From NCBI GenBank assembly GCA_947501005.1, contig CANMTU010000001.1, forward strand, positions 706,501 to 770,500: DNA of 64,000 bases, given 5' to 3'. The stretch is from an uncultured Erythrobacter sp. (GTDB lineage Bacteria > Pseudomonadota > Alphaproteobacteria > Sphingomonadales > Sphingomonadaceae). The notes under the pieces are model-generated. The model worked only from the letters and a program-made list of their open reading frames with translations, was not told the origin of the DNA and ran no database searches. Below are positions 17,871-26,596 of the stretch, one piece after another. Positions within the stretch are counted from its first letter, which is position 1. The number at the start of each line of letters is the position of its first letter. The position numbers and the translations under genes are program-made.

Positions 17871-19676
17871 ATGGGTCACGTTTTGCGGTCGGTTGCCGTA
17901 TCGATAGGGGCGCTCGCGCTGACGGCTTGCGCGGCGCAGCCCGGCGCGCCGGTGGCGGCGGCGCCGAACCCGCCGCAGGCGCAGGCGATCGACGCGTTCT
18001 TCGAAACCTACGATCAGCGTCAGCTCAGGCTGTCGCCCCTGTCGAAGGCGTATCGCGGCATTCGCGACGCGGATTACGGCAGCTGGGGCGATGTTTCGGA
18101 CCGCGGCGAGATTGCGCAGGAAGACCTGCTGCAATCGACTGCCACGGCCATGCGGGCCGATTTCGCCCCTGCCACCCTGCCGGCGGAAGACGCGCTCAGC
18201 TATCGCCTGTTCGACGCGATGGCGAAGCGCAGCGCGCGCCTGTTTCCGTATCGCGAATATGGTTACATCTTCGACCAGATGAACGGCGCGCAGAGCGATC
18301 TGCCCGCCTTCCTGATCAACATCCATTCGGTGAACAACCCGGATCAGGCGGGCGATTACGTCAAGCGGATCGCGGGGCTCGGCCCGGTTCTCGACACGCT
18401 GATCGCCGAATCGCGTGAGCGGGCGGCAAACGGCGTCATGCCGCCGAAATGGGTCTACGAATACGTCATCTCCGACATCGAGAACCTGATCGAGGCGGGC
18501 GACGACAACGCCATGCTGGAAGATTTCGCCGGCAAGGTGGGCAAGCTCGACATCCCGCAGGCCGAGAAGACCGCGCTCGAGGCGCGGGCGCGCACCGCAT
18601 GGACGGGATCGGCCCGGCCCGCCTACGAACGGCTGCTGGCCGAGATGAAGCGGCAGCAGGCCATTGCCGGCACGGATGACGGCGTGTGGCGTTTCCCGGA
18701 AGGCCGCGCCTATTACGATGCGCTGCTCTCAAACTACACGACGACGGACCTCACCGCCGACCAGATCCACCAGATCGGCCTGCGCGAAGTGGCGCGCATC
18801 CACGGCGAGATGCGCCAGATTATGGAGCAGGTCGGCTTCGAGGGCACGCTGCAGCAATTCTTCGAATATGCGCGCACCGACCCGAAGTTCTACTTCGAGA
18901 CCCGCGAGGACTATCTCGCCACCGTGCGGGACGTGCAGGCGAAGATCGAGCCGGTGCTGCCGCAATATTTCAACACCCTGCCCGAAGCCGCGCTGACGGT
19001 GAAACCGGTCGAGGCGTTCCGCGAACAGAGCGCGGGCAAGGCCTTCTACCAGAGCCCGGCGCCCGATGGCTCGCGCCCCGGCACCTATTACGTCAATCTC
19101 TACCGGCTCGAGGATATGAGCCGCAACGAGTTGGAGGCCCTGTTCTACCATGAAGGGCTGCCGGGCCATCACTTGCAGCGCGCGGTCCAGACCGAGCTGG
19201 GCGACGATATCCCGGCCTTCCGCCGGTTCGGCGGCGTCACCGCCTATACCGAGGGCTGGGGTCTTTATGCCGAGGAACTGGGCAAGGACATGGGCTTCTA
19301 CACCGATCCCTATTCTGATTTCGGCCGGCTGGGCATGGAATTGTGGCGCGCGGCGCGGCTGGTGGTCGATACCGGCATCCATTCCAAGCGCTGGAGCCGA
19401 GAGCAGGCGATCGCATATCTGAAGCAGAACACGCCGAACCCCGAGGGCGATATCCGCAAGGCGATCGAACGCTACGTCGTCTATCCGGGGCAGGCGACCG
19501 CCTACATGATCGGCAAGCTGAAGATCATGGAACTGCGCGAGAAGGCGCGGGCCGAACTCGGTTCGCGCTTCGACATTCGCGAATTCCACGATGTCGTGCT
19601 GCAAAGCGGGCCGGTGCCGCTCTCCATCCTGGAAGAGAATGTCGACGGCTGGATCGCGCGGCAGAAGGGCGCCTGA
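17871..19676 (+). CDS. DUF885 family lipoprotein (putative metallopeptidase)
   Basis: This is an exported lipoprotein of 601 residues. The ATG at 17871 is preceded by AGGA, and the first 20 residues form a lipoprotein signal with lipobox LTAC and the modified Cys at position 20. The body is the DUF885 domain, with the conserved HEGLPGHH motif at 427-434 and a downstream AYTEGWGLYAEELG segment that supplies a likely third metal ligand. This pattern looks like a zinc peptidase of the HExxH-variant type, though activity has rarely been shown for the family. It ends just before, and overlaps, the glucosidase frame. Confidence 0.88.
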   Translation: MGHVLRSVAVSIGALALTACAAQPGAPVAAAPNPPQAQAIDAFFETYDQRQLRLSPLSKAYRGIRDADYGSWGDVSDRGEIAQEDLLQSTATAMRADFAPATLPAEDALSYRLFDAMAKRSARLFPYREYGYIFDQMNGAQSDLPAFLINIHSVNNPDQAGDYVKRIAGLGPVLDTLIAESRERAANGVMPPKWVYEYVISDIENLIEAGDDNAMLEDFAGKVGKLDIPQAEKTALEARARTAWTGSARPAYERLLAEMKRQQAIAGTDDGVWRFPEGRAYYDALLSNYTTTDLTADQIHQIGLREVARIHGEMRQIMEQVGFEGTLQQFFEYARTDPKFYFETREDYLATVRDVQAKIEPVLPQYFNTLPEAALTVKPVEAFREQSAGKAFYQSPAPDGSRPGTYYVNLYRLEDMSRNELEALFYHEGLPGHHLQRAVQTELGDDIPAFRRFGGVTAYTEGWGLYAEELGKDMGFYTDPYSDFGRLGMELWRAARLVVDTGIHSKRWSREQAIAYLKQNTPNPEGDIRKAIERYVVYPGQATAYMIGKLKIMELREKARAELGSRFDIREFHDVVLQSGPVPLSILEENVDGWIARQKGA

Positions 19677-21310
19677 ACGTTCCCGCCCCCGCGCACGGCA
19701 ACATCGGGCAAGGCGACGCCGGGCAGAACGATACCGGACCAAGCCATAGTGGGAGCCGGGCCGCATGGTGGCAGCGCGGGGTGATCTACCAGATCTACCC
19801 GCGCTCGTTCCAGGATAGCGACGGCGACGGAGTCGGCGATCTTGCGGGCATCATCGCGCGTCTCGATCATGTGGCCGAACTCGGGGTGGATGCGATCTGG
19901 CTGTCGCCCGTTTTCGTCTCGCCGATGGCGGATTTCGGATACGATGTCGCCGATTACTGCGGGATCGACTCGCTGTTCGGCGATCTCGAGACGTTCGACC
20001 GCCTGCTGGCTGAGGTCCATCGGCGGGGCATGAAGCTGCTGCTCGACTTCGTGCCCAACCATTCCTCCGACCGGCACCCCTGGTTCCGCGAAAGCCGGTC
20101 CGGCCGGGATTACCCCCGGCGCGACTGGTATATCTGGCGCGACGCGAAACCCGATGGCGGCCCGCCCAACAACTGGATCAGCGACTTCGGCGGCAGCGCC
20201 TGGACCTGGGACGAGCCGACGCGGCAATACTATCTTCACGCCTTCCTGCCGCAGCAGCCCGATCTCAACTGGCGCAATCCCGACCTCAAGCGGGCCATGA
20301 TGGATGTCCTGCGGTTCTGGTTCGATCGCGGGGTAGACGGGTTTCGCATCGACGTGTTGTGGCACATCGTGAAGGCGCAGGGCCTGCCGGACAATCCCCC
20401 CAATCCCGACTGGACCCCGGCGCTGACCGAGCGTGATCGGTTGATCCAGCACCATTCCACCGACCAGCCCGAAGCCCATGCGATCAGCGCCGAGTTCCGC
20501 GCGCTCGCCGATGGCTATGGCGACCGGGTCCTGATCGGGGAGATCTACCTTCCCAACGAGCAACGCGCCCGCTGGTACGGCACGCCCGAGAAACCGCAGG
20601 TCCACCTGCCGTATAATTTCCAATTGATCGCGAGCGAGTGGGACGCAGCGCCGCTGCGCGATCTGATTGCCTCCTACCTCGCCTCGCTGCCGGCGCATGG
20701 CTGGCCGAACTGGGTGCTGGGCAATCACGATTCGCCCCGCATCGCGGGCCGGATCGGGGAGCGGCAGGCGCGGGTGGCGATGATGCTCTTGCTGACCTTG
20801 CGCGGCACGCCGACGCTCTATCAGGGGGACGAGCTGGCGATCGGCAGGGTGACGATCCCGCCCGACTGTATCCGCGATCCCCAGCATTTCCGCCAGCCCG
20901 CGCTCGATATCGGGCGCGACCCCTCGCGCACGCCGATGCCATGGGACGTATCGCCCAATGCCGGCTTCACCGCTGGCGAACCCTGGCTGCCGCTCAACCC
21001 CGACTGGTTGGCGCGCAACGTCGCCGCGCAGGATGGCGACCCCGCCTCGATGCTGTCGCTGACCAAGGCGCTGCTAACGCTGCGCCGGGCCGAACCGGCG
21101 CTTGCCGTGGGCGAAATGCGCCTGCTCGACGCTCCGGACGGGGTTCTCGCTTATGAGCGGACCCACGAAGGCCGCACCCTGACGGTCCTGCTCAACCTCA
21201 CCGCCCGCCCGATCCCGCTCGGCTGGAGCGGGACGCCGCTCCTCTCCACACTGATGACGGGGGCGGAGGCGGGCGTGCTGCATCCCGACGAAGGACTGGT
21301 CCTGCAATGA
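19673..21310 (+). CDS. GH13 alpha-glucosidase/alpha-amylase family enzyme
   Basis: This is a cytoplasmic enzyme hydrolysing or transferring alpha-glucosyl bonds. It has the full GH13 set: YQIYPRSFQDSDGDG near the N-terminus, nucleophile D227 in GFRIDVLW, acid/base E290 in LIGEIYLP and D353 in GNHDSPR (numbered from 19673). The start is uncertain. Upstream of the WWQRGVIYQIYP core there is no ATG, GTG or TTG in frame after the preceding gene ends. I place the start at a CTG overlapping the DUF885 stop (CTGA). The first standard codon is GTG at 19781, which would trim into the conserved WW motif, and a start upstream inside the DUF885 gene is also possible. The stop overlaps the next gene as ATGA. 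Confidence 0.85.
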   Translation: MNVPAPAHGNIGQGDAGQNDTGPSHSGSRAAWWQRGVIYQIYPRSFQDSDGDGVGDLAGIIARLDHVAELGVDAIWLSPVFVSPMADFGYDVADYCGIDSLFGDLETFDRLLAEVHRRGMKLLLDFVPNHSSDRHPWFRESRSGRDYPRRDWYIWRDAKPDGGPPNNWISDFGGSAWTWDEPTRQYYLHAFLPQQPDLNWRNPDLKRAMMDVLRFWFDRGVDGFRIDVLWHIVKAQGLPDNPPNPDWTPALTERDRLIQHHSTDQPEAHAISAEFRALADGYGDRVLIGEIYLPNEQRARWYGTPEKPQVHLPYNFQLIASEWDAAPLRDLIASYLASLPAHGWPNWVLGNHDSPRIAGRIGERQARVAMMLLLTLRGTPTLYQGDELAIGRVTIPPDCIRDPQHFRQPALDIGRDPSRTPMPWDVSPNAGFTAGEPWLPLNPDWLARNVAAQDGDPASMLSLTKALLTLRRAEPALAVGEMRLLDAPDGVLAYERTHEGRTLTVLLNLTARPIPLGWSGTPLLSTLMTGAEAGVLHPDEGLVLQ

Positions 21311-22314
21311 AGATCGCCATGCTCGCCCCGATCGCCTGGCGCACCCCGCCGCGCCATTACGGGCCGTGGGAACTGGTCACCCACCTCCTGACCGAAGCAC
21401 TGGTGGCGCGCGGGGTCGACGTGACTCTGTTTGCAACCCTCGACAGCGTGACGTCCGGCACCCTCGCCGGGGTAGTCCCCGCACCTTACGAGGAGGACCC
21501 GAGCATCGATGCGAAGGTCTGGGAATATCGCCACCTCGCGCATCTGTTCGCGCGTGCGAACGAGTTCGACATCATCCACAACCAGGCCGATTTTCCCGCC
21601 CATGCCTTCGCCGCTCTCGTCGCCACGCCGATGGTGACGACGATCCACGGCTTCTCGTCGGATCGGATCATGCCGATGTACAAGCCGTTCGAGCGGCGGG
21701 TGCATTTCGTCGCCATCAGCGCGGCGGATCGCCGCCCCGATCTCGATTACGCCGCAACCATCCATCATGGCATCCGGCTGGAGGAGTTCCCCTTCGCGCC
21801 GGCCGGCACGGACGATCTGCTGTTCTTCGGCCGCATCCATCCCGACAAGGGCGCGGCCGAGGCGATCGAGGCGGCGCAGCGCGCCGGGCGCGATCTCGAC
21901 CTCTACGGCATCGTGCAGGACGCAGGCTATTTCGACTGCGCGGTGAAGCCGGCGCTCACCGAGGCGATCCGGTATCACGGGGCGGTCGGCGGGACCGAGC
22001 GCACCACGGCACTGGGCGCGGCGCGGGCCTTGCTGCACCTCATCAATTTCGACGAGCCCTTCGGCCTCTCGGTGGTGGAGGCCATGGCCTGCGGCACCCC
22101 CGTCATCGCCCGGCGGCGCGGTTCGATGCCCGAACTGATCGAGCACGGCGTCACCGGTTTTCTCGTGGACGACATGGATGAAGCCGTGACCGCAATCGAG
22201 CGGGCGGGCGACCTCGACCGCGCGGAGATCCGCCGCAAGACCGCCGAACGGTTCAGCGTCGAGCGGATGGCGGACGATTATCTTGCGCTCTACCGCCGGA
22301 TTCTGGATGCCTGA
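21307..22314 (+). CDS. GT4 family glycosyltransferase
   Basis: This is a 335-residue GT-B glycosyltransferase. The N-domain starts MKIAMLAPIAWRTPPRHYGPWE, with a basic-aromatic loop typical of the sphingomonad and actinobacterial branch. The C-domain contains LLFFGRIHPDKG and the donor-site motif INFDEPFGLSVVEAMACGTPVIA with the expected Glu residues. The ATG overlaps the glucosidase stop by 4 bases. A pair of an alpha-glucosidase and a GT4 enzyme suggests glucoside or glycogen-like metabolism, or synthesis of a glucosylated compatible solute, but the acceptor is unknown. It is the last gene of this unit. The next gene is convergent. Confidence 0.88.
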   Translation: MKIAMLAPIAWRTPPRHYGPWELVTHLLTEALVARGVDVTLFATLDSVTSGTLAGVVPAPYEEDPSIDAKVWEYRHLAHLFARANEFDIIHNQADFPAHAFAALVATPMVTTIHGFSSDRIMPMYKPFERRVHFVAISAADRRPDLDYAATIHHGIRLEEFPFAPAGTDDLLFFGRIHPDKGAAEAIEAAQRAGRDLDLYGIVQDAGYFDCAVKPALTEAIRYHGAVGGTERTTALGAARALLHLINFDEPFGLSVVEAMACGTPVIARRRGSMPELIEHGVTGFLVDDMDEAVTAIERAGDLDRAEIRRKTAERFSVERMADDYLALYRRILDA

Positions 22315-22341
22315 CGCGGGCGGGGTGAAAGCGCCGGTTCC

Positions 22342-23448
22342 CTAGCTTCCCGCTCGCTCGGCGGTGGCCGCCGGGATGATGCCGTCCGTCAGCAGGCGCA
22401 TGAGCGCATCGATATGGTCGCTGCCCCGTGCGACATCGGTTCCGGACGTCATGACGACAGTCAGGTCGAGCGAGGGCACGACGTAGATCATCTGCCCGCC
22501 ATAGCCCCAGGCGTAGTAGATCGGGTGTCCGCGTGCCTCGGTGATGAACCAGCCATAGCCGTATTGCTGGCCGCTCCAAGGCGAGCGTGTCGCCGGGGTC
22601 CAGCTCCGGTCGATCCAGCGTTCCGGCAGGATCCGCCGCCCGTCGATCACCCCGCCCATGCGGTAGAGTTCGCCGAAACGCGCCATGCCGCGCGGGCTCA
22701 TCGCCATCTGGTTGCCGCCGAGATAGATCCCCTGCGGATCGCGCTCCCATTGCGGGATCGCGATGCCCAGCGGCTCGCCCAGCCATCGCCGGGCGAGCGC
22801 CCAGGTCGTCTCGCCCGAGGCGCTGGTCAGCATGGCCGAAAGCAGATGCGTACTGCCCGTGGAATAGAGCATCGCGCCGCCCGGCTCCGCAACGAAAGGC
22901 TGCGACAGGGCATAGCGCACCCAGTTCGGGCTGGAGACCCAGCGCCCGTAATTGTCGCCCGAGGTGCGCCGCAGCCCGGCCTGCATGGAAAGCAGGTTGC
23001 CGACCGTCACCTCCTGCAGGCGCGGATCGGCGTCCTGCGGGGCGGATGGCGCCAGTTCGCTGAGGATCGGCTGTTCCGTGCCTTCGAGCACGCCGCGTTC
23101 GATGGCGATGCCGACGAGCGCCGAGATCACCGATTTCGAAGCCGACTTGATGTTCACCGTGCGATCGAGCGCGGGGCCGCCACGGAAGCGTTCCGCAACG
23201 ATCTCTTCCCCGTCCTGCATCACGATCAGCGAGCGCAGATTGGGCAGTTCGGCCGCCCGTTCCAGCGTCGCGCCAAGCGCATCAGCCGTCAGATCGCGCA
23301 CGGGGGCGGCGGCCTCCTGCCGCACCATCGCGGCCTGCGGTTCGCTGGCCGACCCGCAACTCGCAAGAAAGAAGAGGGACGCGCAGAACGCAAGCTTCAG
23401 CCGATGATGGCTGCGCGGCGCTGTCGGGCGAGTAGGGGATACGGCCAT
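22342..23448 (-). CDS. Serine hydrolase lipoprotein, beta-lactamase class C family
   Basis: This is an exported 368-residue serine hydrolase. The ATG at 23448 gives a lipoprotein signal with lipobox LASC and Cys31. The catalytic SxxK motif is S102-x-x-K105 (SASK). A Tyr motif region lies in MLYSTGSTHLL, and late Trp/Gly-rich segments (YGYGWFITEARGHPIYYAWGYGG, described here only by position near the C-terminus) match the penicillin-binding-protein-like esterase branch. These are usually peptidases or esterases acting in the periplasm, not antibiotic-resistance enzymes. It diverges from the Crp/Fnr gene, sharing a promoter region of about 105 bases. Confidence 0.88.
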   Translation of the reverse strand: MAVSPTRPTAPRSHHRLKLAFCASLFFLASCGSASEPQAAMVRQEAAAPVRDLTADALGATLERAAELPNLRSLIVMQDGEEIVAERFRGGPALDRTVNIKSASKSVISALVGIAIERGVLEGTEQPILSELAPSAPQDADPRLQEVTVGNLLSMQAGLRRTSGDNYGRWVSSPNWVRYALSQPFVAEPGGAMLYSTGSTHLLSAMLTSASGETTWALARRWLGEPLGIAIPQWERDPQGIYLGGNQMAMSPRGMARFGELYRMGGVIDGRRILPERWIDRSWTPATRSPWSGQQYGYGWFITEARGHPIYYAWGYGGQMIYVVPSLDLTVVMTSGTDVARGSDHIDALMRLLTDGIIPAATAERAGS

Positions 23449-23554
23449 GATATACCCCTTCAACGGTTGCCGCGATCCGGCGATCCCAAGCCCCACCGGA
23501 CGCGTGAAAACTGGATGGCAGACACGCGGCCTTCGATCGGCTAGGGCCGGTTTC

Positions 23555-24340
23555 ATGGGAACGACCTTCGGCGCGGGATCGAACGCGCAAGATGCATCAG
23601 GCATATCGGGATCGCAGGGCGCGCTGGCGCAGAAGCTCGGTTATCATCTCGCCCTGACCTATTCGGAACGCGACGCGCTGCATTGGCTGGAACGGCGCGA
23701 GCGGACCTTTCCCGCAGGCTCGGTCGTGATCGAGGAGGGCGAGGAAACCGACAGCCTGTTCATCGTCGCCTCGGGGTGGCTGCACGGCTCCACCCGGCTC
23801 GACAATGGCGGGCGGCAGATCCTGCGGTTCTATTTCCTGGGCGACATCACCACGACCTTTTCGCTCGCCTGGGGGATCAGCGCGGCGACGCTGACGGCGG
23901 TGAGCAATTGCACCCTGTTCGAGGTGCCGCGAAGCGCGCTGGGCAAGGTCTGCCGCGAATATCCGCGCCTGGGCGCCCTGTTCCTCGCCGTCAGCGCGGC
24001 GGAACAGGTCGCCCTGTCCGACCGGCTGACCTCGGTCGGGCGGACCGATGCGCTGACGCGGATCGGCACCCTGCTGCTGCAGATCCGCACCCAGCTCGAG
24101 GTGATCGACGGGCCTTCGGGCGCAACCTTCGAACTGCCGCTGACCTTGCAGGACCTGGGCGATGCGACGGGCCTGACCAAGACCCATGTCGGCCGGACGC
24201 TCAAGGTGCTTGAGCAGGACGGGTTGATCGAGCGCGACGGCAAGATCATCCGCATCGTCGGTGTCGAGGCGCTGGCCCATAGAGTGGCCTTCAAGGACCG
24301 GGTGACACATATCGCGACCGACTGGTTGCTCGAAAGCTGA
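23555..24340 (+). CDS. Crp/Fnr family transcriptional regulator
   Basis: This is a 261-residue regulator from the ATG at 23555. An upstream ATG at 23447 would overlap the divergent gene and add poorly conserved residues. A cyclic-nucleotide-binding-like domain covers about residues 40-160 (FPAGSVVIEEGEETDSLFIVASGW and the RFYFLGD beta-roll). A winged helix-turn-helix lies near 200-235 with LQDLGDATGLTKTHVGRTLKVLEQDGLI. No Cys cluster typical of FNR iron-sulfur binding is visible. Palindromic sites within a tandem repeat lie immediately downstream, before the inositol-phosphate synthase gene, so it is the prime candidate regulator of the nine-gene cluster. Confidence 0.9.
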   Translation: MGTTFGAGSNAQDASGISGSQGALAQKLGYHLALTYSERDALHWLERRERTFPAGSVVIEEGEETDSLFIVASGWLHGSTRLDNGGRQILRFYFLGDITTTFSLAWGISAATLTAVSNCTLFEVPRSALGKVCREYPRLGALFLAVSAAEQVALSDRLTSVGRTDALTRIGTLLLQIRTQLEVIDGPSGATFELPLTLQDLGDATGLTKTHVGRTLKVLEQDGLIERDGKIIRIVGVEALAHRVAFKDRVTHIATDWLLES

Positions 24341-24358
24341 CGGCGCAGGCCGGTTCCC

Positions 24359-24374
24359 GGTCACATAGGTAACC
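24359..24374. promoter_or_regulatory. Palindromic operator candidate 1 (Crp/Fnr-like)
   Basis: GGTCACATAGGTAACC agrees with its own reverse complement at 12 of 16 positions (GGTnACnTAnGTnACC). It lies 19 bases after the stop of the Crp/Fnr gene and about 150 bases before the inositol-phosphate synthase ATG. Crp/Fnr proteins bind comparable dyads of about 14-16 bases. That this particular protein binds here is inference. Confidence 0.55.
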
Positions 24375-24390
24375 GCGCAGGCCCGGTGCG

Positions 24391-24406
24391 GGTGACATAG
24401 GTCATC
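24391..24406. promoter_or_regulatory. Palindromic operator candidate 2 (Crp/Fnr-like)
   Basis: GGTGACATAGGTCATC has inner half-sites TGAC and GTCA around ATAG and matches its reverse complement at 12 of 16 positions. It begins exactly 32 bases after candidate 1. Both half-sites are conserved better than the surrounding repeat unit, which supports function. Confidence 0.55.
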
Positions 24407-24520
24407 CCCCCGATGAAAAATTCGCCCCGCCGCCCCGCGTGCGGGTGCGCCGCCCCTGCCCTCCCGTCATACAAGCTGCAACCAGGATATGTGCCGTTTC
24501 GGCGCAAAGGAAGGCAGCGT

Positions 24521-25702
24521 ATGACGGAAAAAGTGGGTGTGGCAGTCGTCGGTCTCGGGGGCGCGGTCGCGACCACCGCCGTGGCCGGGATCGAAATGCT
24601 GAAAGCCGGCTCGAACGGGCTGGAAGGCCTGCCGCTGGCGAACCGCAACGTGGCCGGCCTCGCCGCCTACCGCGATCTCGAATTCGGCGGCTGGGACCTG
24701 TCCGACAGCGATCTCGGCACCTGCGCCACCCGCCACGGCGTGATCGGCGAAAAGGAACTGAGCAACGGGGCGAGCGCGCTGCGTGATATGAAGGCCTGGC
24801 CCGCCGTCGGCAGCAAGGCGCACTGCGCCAATATCGACGGCAACAACCGCATGGCCGACGGCCATCGCGGCGCCATCGCGCAGATCAAGGCGGACCTCGA
24901 GAATTTCAAGACGGAACGCGGGCTCGACCGGGTCGTGGTCGTCAACCTCGCATCGACCGAGAAGATGCCCGATCCCGAGACCGCCAGCCTCGCCTCGCGC
25001 GAGGGGTTCGAACAGGGGCTCGACAATAACGATCCCGCGATCAGCCCGGCCATGCTCTATGCCTATGCCGCGATCGACGCGGGCACGCCCTATGCCAATT
25101 TCACGCCCTCCGTCGCGGCGGATGCCGCCCCGCTGGCCGAACTGGCGGCGGAGCGCGGCGTGCCGGTCGCGGGCAAGGACGGCAAGACCGGCCAGACTTT
25201 CCTCAAGACGGTGATCGCCCCGGCATTGAAGGAGCGGTCGCTGCATGTCGACGGGTGGTTCTCGACCAATATCCTCGGCAATTCGGACGGGCTCGCGCTC
25301 GACGATCCGAAGTCCCTCGCATCCAAGCTGGGCACGAAGGGCAGCGTGCTGGACGATATTCTCGGCTACAAGGTCGAAGATCACATCATCATGATCCATT
25401 ATTACCGCCCGCGTGGCGACGACAAGGAGGCGTGGGACAATATCGATCTCACCGGCTTTCTCGGCCAGAAGATGCAGTTGAAGCTGAATTTCCTGTGTAA
25501 GGATTCGATCCTCGCCGCGCCGCTCGCCATCGAGATTGCGCGCTGCCTCGACCTTGCCGCCCAGCGCGGGCATGGCGGGGTGCGCGAGGAATTGAGCCTG
25601 TTCTTCAAGCTGCCGCAGACCGCGAACGGAACCGCGCCCGTGCACGGCTTCGCGCAGCAGCAGGCCATGCTTGACCACTGGCTGGACGACGGCGCCGCCT
25701 GA
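24521..25702 (+). CDS. Inositol-3-phosphate synthase (MIPS)
   Basis: This is a cytoplasmic NAD-dependent enzyme that turns glucose 6-phosphate into 1-myo-inositol 3-phosphate. The chosen ATG at 24521 follows AAGGAAGG. A longer frame from 24413 has no ribosome-binding site. It is 393 residues with an N-terminal Rossmann motif VAVVGLGGAVATTA at about 8-21, the MIPS catalytic-region motifs GKDGKTGQTFLKTV and FSTNILGNSDGLAL, and a conserved Lys-rich C-domain. It is the first of nine tightly packed genes, so inositol phosphate is probably the starting building block of the cluster product. No phosphatidylinositol synthase is nearby. Confidence 0.93.
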   Translation: MTEKVGVAVVGLGGAVATTAVAGIEMLKAGSNGLEGLPLANRNVAGLAAYRDLEFGGWDLSDSDLGTCATRHGVIGEKELSNGASALRDMKAWPAVGSKAHCANIDGNNRMADGHRGAIAQIKADLENFKTERGLDRVVVVNLASTEKMPDPETASLASREGFEQGLDNNDPAISPAMLYAYAAIDAGTPYANFTPSVAADAAPLAELAAERGVPVAGKDGKTGQTFLKTVIAPALKERSLHVDGWFSTNILGNSDGLALDDPKSLASKLGTKGSVLDDILGYKVEDHIIMIHYYRPRGDDKEAWDNIDLTGFLGQKMQLKLNFLCKDSILAAPLAIEIARCLDLAAQRGHGGVREELSLFFKLPQTANGTAPVHGFAQQQAMLDHWLDDGAA

Positions 25703-26595
25703 TGACGCTCTCGCCCGCCTTGCTGCCCCTGCTGCGCGAGATCGGGGATCTCAAGCGCATCCGCTCGGCCGGCCGGGACGGCACCATCGCCACCCGCCTG
25801 TTCGAGGCGGGGTGGAGCGCATGGCTCGCCGGCGGAGCGATGGAAGAAGTGGCGATGCGCGTGATGGCGCAGGCGCTGGCGGCGGTGCGGCTGGGCGATC
25901 TCGATCTGGCCAAGCTCGACGAACTTGGCCTGTCCGCGCGGGAAAGCCGCGCGGTGCTACAGCGCGCGATCGGCGAAGTGGCGGGTGCGCTCGACCCGGT
26001 GCTGGTCGCCGGGTTGAACGAACACCTTGATGCGCCCCTGCCGCCGGCAGGTGAGCTGCCGCATACCATCGCGCTGCTGCGGGACCAGCCGCGCGCCGGC
26101 GTCACCGGGCCGGGGCGGCCGCGCGTCATGCTGCAACCGGAAGAGAACCACGCCGAACACAGCTTTGTCGTAGCGCTGTATGCCGGCTTGCTGGCGCCGT
26201 TCTACGCGGCCGATCCGGCGCGGGCGTTCTGGCACGGAATGATCCATCACCTGCACAGCGCCGCCATGCCCGATGCGGGCTATAGCGGGGAGATCCTGCT
26301 GGGTAACCGGCTCGACGGCGTGATCGAACGCGCCCGCGCAATCGCACTGGCCGACCTGCCCGACGGCGCGGCGGAAATCTGCCGCGACCATCTCACCGCC
26401 ATCGGCGACGACACCACCGCCGCGGCCCGCGCGTTCCACGCCGCCGACGTCATCGACCGGGTGATCGAGATCGAACAGCATCTCAAACGCTCCGGCGTGA
26501 CGATGGCGCTGGTGCTGGACGATTACGGGCTGGTGCATGACGGGCCGGTAAAGCCGTTTCACGATACCGTCCTGCATGAGGTCGGACTGCCCTGA
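25702..26595 (+). CDS. HD-like metal-dependent hydrolase, atypical HH motif
   Basis: This is a 297-residue soluble protein whose ATG shares one base with the preceding stop. A helical HD-superfamily core spans about residues 140-280. It has a first His in AEHSF, then the central motif IHHLHSAAMPDAG where the usual His-Asp is His-His, then a late Asp in FHAADVIDRV. The first and last ligands resemble YfbR/HDDC2 nucleotidases, but the altered centre makes the metal content and activity uncertain. A role as a phosphohydrolase or as a diiron-type oxygenase on an inositol intermediate is possible and unproven. The N-terminal 130 residues are helical and not recognised. Confidence 0.6.
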   Translation: MTLSPALLPLLREIGDLKRIRSAGRDGTIATRLFEAGWSAWLAGGAMEEVAMRVMAQALAAVRLGDLDLAKLDELGLSARESRAVLQRAIGEVAGALDPVLVAGLNEHLDAPLPPAGELPHTIALLRDQPRAGVTGPGRPRVMLQPEENHAEHSFVVALYAGLLAPFYAADPARAFWHGMIHHLHSAAMPDAGYSGEILLGNRLDGVIERARAIALADLPDGAAEICRDHLTAIGDDTTAAARAFHAADVIDRVIEIEQHLKRSGVTMALVLDDYGLVHDGPVKPFHDTVLHEVGLP

Positions 26596-26596
26596 G

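Larger units (their letters stand above)
24343..24406. repeat. 32-bp tandem repeat upstream of the YcaO/inositol cluster
   Basis: Two directly adjacent 32-base units (24343-24374 and 24375-24406) match at 25 of 32 positions without gaps. Both begin GCGCAGGCC and both carry the core ACATAGGT. The period equals about three helical turns, which would place bound proteins on the same face of the DNA. The repeat lies in the 180-base gap between the Crp/Fnr gene and the first biosynthetic gene. Confidence 0.8.
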
